Shown here: piece after piece, positions 34,154 to 45,609 of the stretch
Layout: each line of letters starts with the position of its first letter
How positions within the stretch are numbered: position 1 is the stretch's first letter
Source of the DNA: Phlegmacium glaucopus
Taxonomy: Eukaryota > Basidiomycota > Agaricomycetes > Agaricales > Cortinariaceae
NCBI GenBank assembly: GCA_015039465.1
Contig: MU130029.1
Location: 83,994 to 147,993, forward strand
Length of the DNA stretch: 64,000 bases
Direction: 5' to 3'
The notes under the pieces: generated by a model
Database searches by the model: none
What the model was told of the DNA's origin: nothing
The model's input: only the letters and a program-made list of their open reading frames with translations
Made by a program: the position numbers and the translations under genes

Positions 34154-35098
34154 AACTGTAAACCTTTTATGGCGAAATTGATATGGGAAGGATAACTTGC
34201 TTTATATCATTCTTAAGATGACTAAATGGGGAAAAGAACATCCACTACCTTCCAACACGATGTTACTGCGATACAACGCTCGTGGATATCCACAGCATCC
34301 CCGAAATCGGCGAATTGTGGATACACACCACAAGGTCATGCGGTATAGTATACCGTATATAGTAGGTACATGGATAAGCCTACGGTGATCGCCTTCATCA
34401 ACGTCACCAAACCCAAATCATGAAATTCCATCTCATCTGAGAGATTGCGCATCACCAAGTCCCCAAACAAAGTCGTCCAATATGCTTGTCAAAGTCAGAA
34501 GGTCACGGAGGGATTTGGAGAGGTGTTTGGATTGATCTCGGTTAGTGGAGTGCTCACCATATCGTCATCTCCCTCATTTTCTGCTTCCTCGGTGGCATGA
34601 GCGAGGATTGTTGTTGTGACATTACAGGCTTCGGAAATTCGGATATATGTGAGGACATCCGAGTCTTGTCTGAGTCATTCTCGTTTTGATTTGATTGGCA
34701 TTAAGTGGTGTTTATCCTTTTGGCTTCGGAGAGCACAGATGATACCAAAGAGGCCAACAAGGATGCAGAATCGGCAACAATGGACGACAGGTAGCGCGCA
34801 AGACACTGACTCGAAATATTATTCTTGATGCCGTCGTATATGTCAAGCGGATCGACAGTTCTCATTTACCTTGAGTTTTCCAGCATGTACCCTTCCACAC
34901 CTATTACCAAGATCCCGCTCAAAAACCTCATTTAAGACGCACAATAAACTCTACACAGGCTTCATATCTTTTCAGGGACTTTTACTATGAAGGAGAACTT
35001 GAGGACCAGATGCATAGATTCATAGAAGTACATGATATCGCGAAATCAACTTTGGAAAAACAAGTATAACTCATATAGAAATCAAATTCCTTAGTATA
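34154..35098 (-). other. Possible further exons on the minus strand, unassigned
   Basis: On the minus strand around 34730-34900 there are open stretches separated by GT-AG boundaries. One (about 34757-34798) could encode CLARYLSSIVADSASLLASL, preceded by one reading ERDLGNRCGRVHAGK. These may be extra C-terminal exons of the GTPase/microexon gene or the end of another gene. I cannot connect them with certainty. Confidence 0.3.
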
Positions 35099-38000
35099 TC
35101 AACATATACAATGAGCAATATTCAAGGCACAGAAGAAATATAACATACGAAGCTGGTTATTCCTGATAATATCCAACAATGGCAGTGCCAGTGAACCATC
35201 TAGTCTATCCTTGCCCTCAACCAACCCACAAATTGCCCTGGCAACAACATCTTTGATATCTGACTTGACGTAGGCGGCTAGCGCAGCTGCGAACGCTGGA
35301 CTAAATCCCTGTTTCTTCGTATATCCTTGAACGAATGATTGCTCTGCACAAATACATGTAACTGAGAAGGGTTAAATGCATAAGAGAGGCTATCCCAAAA
35401 AGAGCTTTCGCAGACCTGCAAGTAGCTCGGCCTGTAATAATATATTCTCATTCTGGGATGATTGTCCACCTCTGGCGATATTCTCCTATGATTATCATCG
35501 AGATTAATCAGAGCTATGGTTGATCTTTGAATAACGTACCAGATCCGGAAAATGCTCAGAGAAAGCTATCCAACAAGGCCGTACATTGTCCCGCTGCATG
35601 TAAAAACATTATAAGTCCATGTCATCGAATGGGAATATGGGAAATGATTGAGGAGGCTCACAAGCTGAAGTCCGGCAAGGTGGAGGCAGTTAGACAATAA
35701 GGGAAGACAGTGAAAATAGACACGCACAACCTGAAAAAAGAGGTGAGGAAAAGGCAAATAGATGTAAGCGAATCCACACTCACGCGCTGTACATATCGCG
35801 CACGAAAGCTCGTCAGCAAAGAAAAATGAATGTGATGCTGTCAATCGACACTCACGCGCTGTACAGTTCGCGTTCGGAACGATAACGTCGTCAGTAAATA
35901 GGAATGAACCTGATGTTGTAAACTGATACTCACCCACTGTGCATATGCACGGAACAGCGAGCTTATCAAAAAATAGAAACAATTGGGGTGCCCTGAATCA
36001 ATACTCACGCGCTGTGCAGATCGCAGATGGAACAGAGAGCCTGTCAACAGAAGAACAGATGTGATTGTAAATCGACTCACAACCTGTGCAAATCGCGCAT
36101 ATAAGCGCCAGCTCGTCAGCAAAAAAGAACTAAATGGTTGGTATAATGACAATGGATACTCACGTCCTGTAGAGATCGCGCATACAAGCCCCAGCTTGTC
36201 AGCGAAAGAGAAACAAAATTGATGATGTAAATTAATACTCACAGGCTGTGCAAGTCGTGTACGGAAGCATGAACTCGTCAGCAAATAAAGTGTGATGGCA
36301 TAAATCGATACTCACGTCCTGCGCAGATAGCGGCAGCTCAGAAAGTAACGAACGTCATGTTGTAAATTGATACTCACGCACTGCGCAGACTTGTCAACAA
36401 AAGAAAAACAAATATGACGGTATAATCGACACTCACATCCTGTGAGGATCGCACATAAAAGCGCAGCTCATCAGCAAAATGCGATGTTGTAAATTGACAC
36501 TCACATCCTGTGCAGATCCCCCCAGAAGCGCCAGCTCGTCAGAAAATAAACGAATGTGATGCTGTAAACTGACACTCACATCCTGTGCAGATCGCACACG
36601 GAACCGCGAGCTCGTCAGCAAATAGGGACAAATGTGATGCTGTAAATCAACACACATCCTGTACATCGCGCACAGCGAGCTCGTGGGTCAGTAAATAGAT
36701 ACAAGTGTAAATCGATACCCACATCCTGTACAGATCGCAGACAGAAACACCAGCTCGTCAGCAAATGGAAATGGATAAGATGTTGTAAATCGACACTCAC
36801 GCACTGTGAAGGTTGCGCACAGAACCGCAAGTTTGTCAACAAAAGAGAAACAATTGTGATGCTGTAAATAGATACTCACAATCTATGCAGATCGCGCACA
36901 GAATGATGGGCTTGTTAGCAAATCGAAGGGAATGTGATGCTGTAAATCGACACTCACATGCTGTTTAAATCACGCACAGAAGCGACAGCTCGTCAGCAAA
37001 TAGAAACGAATGAGATGTTGTAAATCAACACCCACGATCTGTCTAAATTGCGTATGGAACCACAAGGTCATCAACAAATAGAAACGAAAGTGATGGTGGA
37101 AATAGACGCTCACATTTTGCGAAGATCGCGCACAGAAGCGGCAGCTCGTCAGTAAACCGAAATTAATGTGATGCTGTATATCGACACTTACATCCTGTGC
37201 AGATCGCGTATAGAACGATGAGCTTGTCAGAAAATAGAAATAAATGTGATGATGTAAATCAGCACTCACATCCTGTACAAATCGAGCACAAAAGCGCCAG
37301 CTCGTTAAATGAACGTGATGCTGCAAATGAACACTCACATCCTCATAAAACTGCGAATGGAACCGCAAGCTCATCAAAAATAGACAGAGGTGTACATTGA
37401 CACTCACATCCTGTGCAGATGGCGCACAGAAGCAGCAATTTGTCAGAAAATAGAAACAGATGCGATGTTTGAAAATCGACACTAACCTGCGCAAATTGCA
37501 CACGGAACCGTAAGCTCATAGAAATAAATGTGATGTTGTAAATCAGCACTCACATCCTGTACAAATCGAGCACAAAAGCGCCAGCTCGTTAAATGAATGT
37601 GATGCTGCAAATAAACACTCACATCCTCATCAAACTGCGAATGGAACCGCAAGCTCATCAAAAATATACAGAGGTGTACATTGACACTCACATCCTGTGC
37701 AGATGGCGCACAGAAGCAGCAATTCGTCAGAAAATAGAAACAAATGCGATGTTTGCAAATCGACACTCACAACCGGCGCCTACTTCGCACGAAACCGTAA
37801 GCTCATCAACAAATGTGATCTTGTAAATCAACATTCAACACTCACATTCTGTACAAATCGAGCATAGAAACGGCAGCTCGTCAGCAAATAGAAATGAATG
37901 TGATGCTGTAAATAAACACTCACACTCTGTGCAGATCGCGTACGGATCAGTAAATAGAAATAACTATGTTGTAAATCAACACTCACGAACTGCGCAGAGC

Positions 38001-39816
38001 GAATACAGAAGCGCCAGCTCGTCAGCAAATAAAAGAATGTGATGTTGTAAATTAACACACAAGCTATGCAGATTGCCCATTGAACAGTAACATGATCAGA
38101 GGTCTAAGCCAAACGAGTAGTTGAACGGGTGATGCTCGCCTCAGCCTGCGGGCCTGAAATTATTGGCCTATCAGCTAGTAAAATTGAAATTTCGACGCAC
38201 ATCCTAGGTATTCATTTAAATTCTCGTTAGCGTGGTGATCTTCCCAGGAGTGTTGAAAAATTGTGTTACTTACATACTATTTCAAAAGTTAGTTTTACAT
38301 TTAAGTAGGACATGTGCATGAACAGTCCTGACCTCCTGGTATAACCGAACACTATAAGTACGTTGAATCAATAGATCCTGACACTTACAAACTTTAGAAC
38401 TCGAATCAGTGTCTATCTTAGTTTGCTTATACCAGCCGTAATAAGAAATTACTCACATCCTGCGTACATCCTTCGTCATCATTCAACGTAGAGATCCAAG
38501 AGTACAAAAACACATACCGCCGCCTACGTCTGTGCTCTCAGAACGTTTTAAATGAGTGAGGAATCAACCTAACACTCACCCAGGTATGCGGAAAGAACAC
38601 TAGAATTCTGTTCATATAATCTTCAGAATAAATTGGAACTGATTTTATTGTACGTTGCATTCACTCTAGATAATGTATTGTGAAATACCTTCCATTAGTG
38701 TCCTGGAAGGTGCGGCAAAATTAGTGTATGAGTAATTGAAGATAAGCAAGCACTTACCGTTGTACTGAATATCGAATACAAGTGTCGATATTGATTTGTT
38801 GAACAGAGACAAATAATAACTTCAAGGTGTCGCCGTCGAGAGCGTTCGCCGTCTCATCCATCAACTCTTTACAGTTACTGGCTTCCTGCCGCATATCTAC
38901 ATGTATAACAGCAAATACTAAGTTCAACAAGTTGTGTTAAGCTATACGCAGTAGGCTTACCGTCCAGGCGCACATAAGCCGTCGGTCGGGAGGCAGCTAC
39001 CTTCAGGGGCTCTACGAAGTCAGTACTTAGTATTTCTGCTGCCTTTTCGAGCTTCTTCTTTGTGGCTTCCTTTAGATTAAGAGTTTCCCGTAGCTTGCTG
39101 AATGCCTTGGTAACGAGACCATCAAATTTGGTGAAGATCGCGATGACAGGTACTTCAAAGTAGAGTGACAAGTGTCAATAATTGCTATAGTCCGACAATG
39201 GAAATAAAAGACCTTTCCCGTTGCCATATTCCTCAAAGAACTTCTTGTCTGCGTCGAGAAGTGGCCTGTTGGTGTCGGTAGGGAGACAGTACCTGTTTTT
39301 TTGGAAAAAAAAAAGGAATTAGTGTTACCACTCAGGCAGAAAATATCAGGAAACAAGCAATGCACCAAATTGCGTGGAGCTGGTTAGACAGATCCCCGCG
39401 TTTCGCTCTCTCAGAAATGAAAGACTTTACTGTCTGCATTTCGTCCAGAGAACCAGACTCAAATCCTCGAGAGTCGTGGAAAATGAATCGGCGGTTACTC
39501 TTGAATATGAGTTGGTTTTCGATATCATGCATTCCGCGCTATGTTACGCTAAGTAACGCTGAATTCGGTACCATTATTTTTTATACCTCAGATGATCCCT
39601 GTACGATGGAGAGATCGAGCTAAAATAATATTCCCGGTCAATTTCGTTGAGTTCGAGGGCCGACCTCACCTTTCCCCCTGACGGACTGTAGATCTCTGGA
39701 TCGTCGATGGAGTTGCACACTTTCTTGAGGAGGGTTGTCTTGCCGGCGTTTGCCTTGCCAATGATGAGAATGCGAAAGTGTCGGCACTTGCTTCGGAGCT
39801 TGATTGCTTCGTCCAT
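35099..39816 (-). CDS. GTPase-domain protein with an array of 3-nt exons
   Basis: The N-terminal exons encode a P-loop GTPase: LIIGKANAGKTTLLKK (G1), FHDSRGFE (G3) and AIFTKFD (G4). Helical exons follow: 38961 and upward (VRLD), 38758-38896, 38689-38702 and 38580-38599 (ending FFPHTW, phase 0). From 38523 to 35662 nearly all recognisable exons are three nucleotides, flanked by YAG and GTGAGT. Larger exons then resume in phase 0: 35540-35593 (RDNVRPCWIAF), 35416-35485 and 35099-35361 (SPAFAAALAAYVKSDIKDVV, LPLLDIIRNNQL, stop). These C-terminal exons are open across two introns and look like helical-repeat protein. The ATG at 39816 (MDEAIKLRSK) starts the GTPase domain. About 36 triplet exons would give an Asp-rich linker. 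The GTPase and C-terminal parts are well supported; splicing of the array is inferred. Confidence 0.7.
35660..38065 (-). repeat. Tandem array of about 34 intron-plus-codon units
   Basis: Degenerate units of 60-92 bp repeat head to tail. Read on the minus strand each is GTGAGT(G/A)TCGATTTACA..., then a CTGACGAG branch-like word, then ...CTGCACAG, then three variable bases before the next GTGAGT. The triplets include GAT (12 times), CGC, TGC, GAC, GTT, TGG, CCT, ATT, CAT, ATC, AAT, AGT, TTC and CTT. 31 junctions have AG, exactly 3 nt, then GT. Three are irregular: two lost acceptors and one AG directly followed by GT. A block of three units at 37263-37485 is repeated nearly identically at 37547-37769, showing recent growth. 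Confidence 0.85.
38154..38517 (-). other. Six non-repeat introns separated by triplet exons
   Basis: Upstream of the repeat array the same spacing appears between introns unlike the repeat unit. Triplet exons are at 38457-38459 (GAT), 38389-38391 (TTT), 38333-38335 (GAG), 38274-38276 (TAT) and 38201-38203 (GAT), after a 6-nt exon at 38518-38523. Introns are 58, 65, 53, 56, 70 and 47 nt. Donors are GTATGT, GTGAGT, GTAAGT, GTCAGG, GTAAGT and GTGCGT. Branch-like words such as ACTAAC and GCTAAC are in place and all acceptors end in AG. Confidence 0.7.
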
Positions 39817-40392
39817 AGCGGATGACCGATGACTGTACTGCAAAAATTGTAAGGCAAGGACAAAGGGAAGTCAGAAAGGACGTCCAGAATGTACAAAGTG
39901 ACCAATGTTAATGACTTTTTTAGTCCCCAGAATGAATTATTCTGGGATCCATTTTTACCGGCCTCGTGTCACATGTGTCCATCATGATATTATCAGCTTC
40001 CATCGCCACTTTATTACCAAGTCAATCACTTCTTATCCTAGTGTATATAAAAGAACTGTGAGTACTTCAAAGGGCACGTTCATACGGTATTATCCGTCTT
40101 GACCTGAAATTGAACATAATAACGCGTGTCAAATATGGCCTCATTCAATTCAGAAACCCTTGCTGGAGGCCGGCGAAGCGGAGTTTTCTCGGGTTTGTAG
40201 CTTACTCGAATTACATAAGCTTACGTAGCGCTTTTTCCTTCCTTTGCACTGGGAGCTTCTGTCTGTTAATATATAGAGATATCCAAACCTAATCATATAC
40301 ATACGATAAAGATCAGCGGCGGAGTTTAGCATCTTCATTATGGTGCATTTATTTATCTTATTAGTCTCCCTGTCTTCGTAGTCCTCGCCATC

Positions 40393-42384
40393 ATGGACAC
40401 TTCCACACTGAAACCTACAATTCAAAATATATTGGAAGACTGTCCAAGGTGCGTTCACTCTCTTATACTTTGCACACGCTGACTGTTCGTCTTTTACTAG
40501 ATCCCGAGTATTGGTGGTCGGCAAGGTTAGTAGAAGGCTGTACCAGCTTAATTATGCGCTAAGGACCGCAATCAGTCGGGCGTTGGAAAGTCCTCACTCA
40601 TCCAGTACGCCTTCAACGTTGATATAGCAGTTACGTTTTCCCTCCAGTACAACAGCGCGCTACTAAAATTTCAATAGAGCGTGTCACACAAAGAGGCCGG
40701 TGTATGTGATATAAATGAAGAGATTATCTCCAAGCACAACTCGTATTTTGTGTTGCACGATTCGCAAGGGTTTGAACACAACGAAATCGACAACTTAGAA
40801 AAGGTAAAAAACTTCATTCAGTCGCGCAGCGGCGAAGCTATTCCACTCAAAGATAGAGTTCACGCCATTTGGTGAGTGTTTAATATCATTTAGTAACTTG
40901 TGAGAAACTTAAAAGAATGAATCTAGGCTTTGCATTCAAATTCCATTTGCCGGCGGCCGTGTATTTGAGACAGGCGACGAAAAATTTCTGGAATTCCTTA
41001 AACTTGAAACACAACGTGACAGCCAAATTTACTTGAACAACAAATCCTCCTAACATTGGATTCCGAAATAGTACCTATCGTCATTGTTTTCACTCAATTT
41101 GACGTCCTGGTCAGTCGGATGGAGGAAAACCTCTCCGAGGCGGAAATAGACCTGTCCGAGAAGGAAATGGACCAACTCTGCTTACAACGAGCTGATGCCG
41201 AGTTCAAGAGACTATGCCTGGAACCCCTCCGAAAACTTGCTCCTCGGCTGAAGTACGCAAAGATATCCGGTTTGTATTTTAGCCCATTTGTGAACTTGCC
41301 TTAAGTATCCAATGCAGTAAAACCGCCTTACCAACAAACGCTGGCGCATTTGATCAATCTCACTCAAGGCCTGGTAGCTCAATCCAGTGGCGATCTATGG
41401 ATTGTGTTTGCCACGGCTCAGAGAGTAAGCGCTCAATTAAAAATCAAATCATCCATTGAGTGAGTTTAATGTTGGATGGCTTCCCGACGACTAACCTATG
41501 TTTATGAATGATAGAGTGGGCATGAAACGTAAGCTTCTAGTGAGGTTGGATATGCCTGCCTTCGACTCACAGCAGGTTCTTGGCACATCTATTAGAATAT
41601 TGGCAGAGTCTTGCATCGAGTTCTAACCTTGTTGGTTGGTCGCTTAAGGACTGCCTTTCCACCCTACACGACGATATTACCTCAAGTTGGAATTTCTATG
41701 ATCCCGAAAACGTGCGTTTACACTACAATGAATATTGTATCTAGACTGATTTAAAGGCACGCACCTGCTCTAGTTGCTGTCCGGCGAAGACTTCCGGAAC
41801 AAAATCATGACACTCGTACAGCTGGTCACTGCAGACTCGGAGCAACTTCAGTCGTGGTTGTACGTAACCTAGTACTGAGCTTAAGGCTATTCTGATCAAT
41901 GCACGCCCTCCCAGTCAAAATCCGGAGAAGCTTCAAGCTCTTATTGGTATAGCAATTATTGTGGTCGCTGGAGCCGCTCCAGCCATCGCTATGATTGGAC
42001 TGTCGCTCGCATTTCTGAAATGGATTACAGGCGTTTACAAGAAGACGTGCGTATACAGGTAGCATTGCACACTCTGGTCTTATCTATTAATATTCTTCTC
42101 GCAGGCCTGAAACCCTACGGTGTCTTATGGGTTACATAGTTGGGGTCACTCTTATCATGGAGCGCCTTTTCCTAAACACCTTACACTTGACACGTCCCTT
42201 TTCTCTGACCCAGGATCACATCGATGCTGCGATTGAAGATTATAAGGACTCGGAAGCCATCAAAGTTCATCGAGCCATCCGCCAATACGCTAATAAAACG
42301 ACCTTTCTGGAGATTTTGAAGTCTAACATTGCAGAGAAGAAGGTGATAGAGCTTATTCAGGAGTATCAGCAAACCCCTGTATAG
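40393..42384 (+). CDS. Second GTPase-domain protein with membrane segment, divergent neighbour
   Basis: The gene starts MDTSTLKPTIQNILEDCPR and has about ten short introns. The P-loop is assembled across an intron from GK and SGVGKSSL; G3 is LHDSQGFE and G4 is VFTQFD. A helical region follows, with YWQSLASSSNLVGWSLKDC. A hydrophobic segment (IAIIVVAGAAPAIAMIGLSLAF) and a helical C-terminus end at TAG 42384. An intron at about 41017-41072 (GTGACA...AATAG) removes an apparent stop. The protein probably binds GTP at a membrane; its role is not known. It is a distant paralogue of the gene at 35099-39816 and shares a 576-bp divergent promoter region with it. Confidence 0.75.
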
Positions 42385-43492
42385 ATAACTATCGCCTACT
42401 GCTTCGACACTTATCGTCATATGATCATGTTGATTGTACTCAGTTTTATTGTACAAAATGTAATGCAGTGAAGAAGAAATAAAAATATAGTTGCGTTGAT
42501 TCTGACTTGAATTTTAGTGGAGCTAACCATTAAATCGCATCTACCAATAAATACGAAGTCTGCCCAAGGTCTCGTAACCATCTGACTCTTTTCTCTTTTC
42601 ATTCCCACACCAGGAACATTTTTCGTCCAGGGGATATCCACATGGGTATCTACGATTCACGTATCCGCAAGGCTTACAACCACTGTTTCCGGAGCATTAT
42701 CTGAAATATACAAAACCATGTAACCTATTTATAAACTCTAGTTCCCATCCTGCTTCTATGTAGTCCTGTTCTAGTCAAACCCTCACAACCTTCCGAAAAC
42801 CAGTCTAGGTAATTAGCATTCGTTTTACATAGTGTTAGCCACTAGTTTTCCCCGATAGGTATAATACTGTAGCACGGATGTAATTCTCACTTTCCTTGTA
42901 TAAATACAATACTCTCTCTTTAACATTTATTGGCATGCGTTACCTCTTGTCTATATCTATCCGTTACTCTGTCATGACTATCACTCTTCTGGTTACTACG
43001 AAAGCCAAGAAACGCCAGGCCGTGGCACTTCACTTGTCGGAAATCCCATCATAATAACTTCATAGCTCTACGGTTATTGGCAAAACACCGCGATGAAATT
43101 TCTACCAGCCTCTATATATATATGACAAGCCTATGACTATCATGAGTGACGACTTCATGAATTGTATGGTCCACACTATTTTGGATGGAAACACGTTGTG
43201 AGAGATGTGAAAATGCGCTTCTGCTTCACTAATAGAGCCGTGCAGTGAACCGTAACGGTTTCTAATAAACCAGAAGCAGACTCGGTGTAAGTTTTTTGAC
43301 ACGGATACTAAAGTTGGTGATGTACATATACTACAAAGACAACTCAATCAAATTGTAACTTTTTGTAGATATAGTTGACGAGTCACAAAAGTGCTCCAAT
43401 TAAGGTATGCTAATATATGTTAAGGTACAACAAAGGGTGGATGAGATAAGTGAAAGGAGAGATGTCGGTAAAAGAAAATATTACAAACAGTT
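42385..43492. other. Intergenic stretch downstream of the terpene synthase
   Basis: No gene is recognised. The part at 43100-43350 has a similar copy at 46170-46390, in the same position downstream of the second terpene synthase, so it belongs to the duplicated unit. Confidence 0.5.
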
Positions 43493-44685
43493 TTACTGCG
43501 AGGGGAACAGGTCGTCGAGGTGGTACCGTGAATCAAAGGAAGTGTGAAACGACACATATCCACCTATGAAGGACTGGAAGGCAGCCTTCGCTTCGCCACT
43601 ACCTTCTAGGATGTTTGCGACTCTTGAGACGCAAAGCGAAACGTCACGCGCGAGCGATCTAAAGACAGGAATCTTTGATTCGCCTCTCTGTTTGGCCTCA
43701 TTGGAAATGTAATTTCCATTTTCTCCTGCTAACTCCTCTTTATAGAAAGAGAGCACGTCGCTAATTGAGTGGAATTAGATATTATCAATTAATGTATCCG
43801 GTGGAATCGGCTTACTTGAAGTAATTGATGCCCAGACAGAGTTCTGGAATTGCCTGAACGTAATGTGTCATTGGGACCTCGGGGGGAAAGGTGAAGACGG
43901 CATAGGCTTCACAAATCCCCGACATGACGCGCAGAAATGTGCTGTAGGACTTGGCATGTGGTGAAACCTGTGAGATGAGGCTTTAGTATGACATTAAATA
44001 ATTTATCCAATCAAGATCGAACTGACCGCCATCCCTTGAGTCTCAAATTCCAAAATAGTCGAGGTCATGAAGTTCAAGCTCGCCGTTAAAATGATGTTGG
44101 CTTGAATACCGTGGTAATAGAGGTTGATCTCGCGAAGGAGTCGATCAAGTCCATCCAAGCCTTCGTTGGCTTGCGGTTGGCCGGTAACGAACCGTTCGTT
44201 GAAGGTATCTACCCCTCTAACATCCCCAGTATATGTGTCGTCTACCCATGTGAGGAATGCAGTATAAATGGCGATGAACACCTGAGTCGATCGGTTTTTA
44301 AGATGTGCGTATCCTGTAGAGGCGATAATAACACCGCAAGGAATATACTTCAAGATCGAAGCTTTTCCATGGGCTTCGTCGATGGGATAACTTTTGAGCT
44401 TGCATTCCTGAATGCATAGATCATGAAGGTCGCGATCGTATGGCGTTCTATAATAGGGGATGTGGCACTCAGATAGCAGCTCTGTGATAACATCTCGAAT
44501 ATCCTCTGTAGATGTTTGAATCGTTTCCTAATAACACGGACATTGAGCACAAGTATGGCACATTAGAGAGATAAAATCCTAACATTTTCTTGTATCGTAT
44601 CTCTTGTAAGTTGAGTAGAAGCTCCGCGAGGAGTCAAGGTCTTTGGCATCCATCGTAGATTGGGAAGCTGGATCAGACTGAACAT
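43493..44685 (-). CDS. Trichodiene-synthase-like sesquiterpene synthase, copy 1
   Basis: Minus-strand gene with four exons. Exon 1 (MFSLIQLPNLRWMPKTL) joins exon 2 at GAAAAT|GAAACG. The first metal-binding motif is in TFLTWVDDTYTGD. The NSE motif NDVLSFYKEE forms across the last intron, where the splice also restores the Asn. A conserved DSRYHLDDLF lies near the C-terminus (stop 43493-43495). This is the TRI5-like family, which ionises farnesyl diphosphate and cyclises it. The product cannot be predicted. The gene has a close tandem relative at 46493-47682. No neighbouring P450 is present, so it is not part of an obvious full cluster. Confidence 0.82.
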
Positions 44686-45609
44686 CGTAGTAGAAATTGT
44701 AGAATGTTTCAAGCTTCGAGTTTGAAGAGTTGTTGTTCTTGACTCTCGGTTAGTTTGAAGCCTTATATACCATTGAGAGACTCACAATTTCCCATCTCAA
44801 GAATATATCCACGCCGACGATTAGCAGAACGCCGGTAAAGATATGTACAGTGAGCCGGATGAGGACAGCAATTGCGTCATGTTCTGTGGCTAAATTTCGG
44901 GACATTGTTGACGTTGACGCTCGAGTCGGATGGTACTAAGGCTGTGTTGCGACATAGAACTATGAACCCAAGCTTCGACTCCGGCGATATACACACCCTG
45001 CTGAATAATCACCTATTTTGACGGTTATTCCGTGATCGCTTGAAATAAATATGTCACGTCGCGTTTCCCCGTTTCCCACAAGAGGCATTTAATATTTATG
45101 ATTTGTTGCTACATAGGGTCAGGTCAGGGTTGACCGAAGTTTTTGGGTAATTTTGGGCTATATATGTGACTGATTCTATTCAATATAGGGTTAAGGCTTC
45201 CAAGCTGTTTGTTTTATTGTCGCCACAAGCTTCTTAACGGTGTTTCGCGAAAATTCTGCTGTATCGAAACGTCCCTGGCTATGTACACCCATCTCTGTCA
45301 TCGCTAAAGCTCTCTGTCACGGCCTGGTCCCTCGCCGCGTTGTCACAGGCTGTTGCTCGAATTCGAGCGATTGGCAGCACTTAACGTTCACGCAGTCACG
45401 CAGTCACGCGGGTTGCCTAAGACCGGCTTCAATGGTCACCGTCCGCGGCGTACACTAATGCTCTTCATTTTACTCCTCTGATCCTCCGATGCAAATTACA
45501 TGTCGATAAACAACCTAAAAATAATGTACATTGCATTCTTTCAGTGCCCGAAGTTTTCTTTCCTTTTATTTAAACGACCGCCAACAATAAGAAGGAAAAG
45601 AAAGAACAA
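44686..45609. other. Upstream region of terpene synthase 1
   Basis: A short frame starting MSRNLATEHDAIAVLIRL at 44906 has no counterpart ATG in the second unit and is probably not a gene. Several stretches match the corresponding region at 47690-48280, confirming tandem duplication. Confidence 0.45.

Noticed and set aside
35566..38058. Several minus-strand ORFs of 65-177 codons with repeated LLTSWRFCAR-like peptides
   Set aside because: They read through the tandem intron units. The unit length is not a constant multiple of three, the frame shifts between units, and donor and branch signals lie inside the supposed peptides.
35700..38065. CRISPR-like array
   Set aside because: Repeats are degenerate along their whole length, have no fixed spacers and sit in a eukaryotic genome; the constant parts are splice signals.
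35700..38065. Model with roughly 31-33-nt exons (ELALLCAICTG-like) instead of 3-nt exons
   Set aside because: It would need introns of about 47 nt whose branch site lies two or three bases from the acceptor, and 31-nt exons would shift the frame at each unit. The neighbouring non-repeat introns support the 3-nt model.
41030..41060. Stop codon breaking the second GTPase gene
   Set aside because: A GT-AG intron of about 56 nt with a CTAAC branch-like word removes it and keeps the frame into FTQFD.
44686..44906. Short hydrophobic ORF upstream of terpene synthase 1 (MSRNLATEH...)
   Set aside because: The start codon is absent from the second copy of the unit, so conservation does not support coding.
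45240..45458. 72-codon plus-strand ORF as a gene
   Set aside because: No homology recognised and its region is the decayed upstream part of a duplicated unit.
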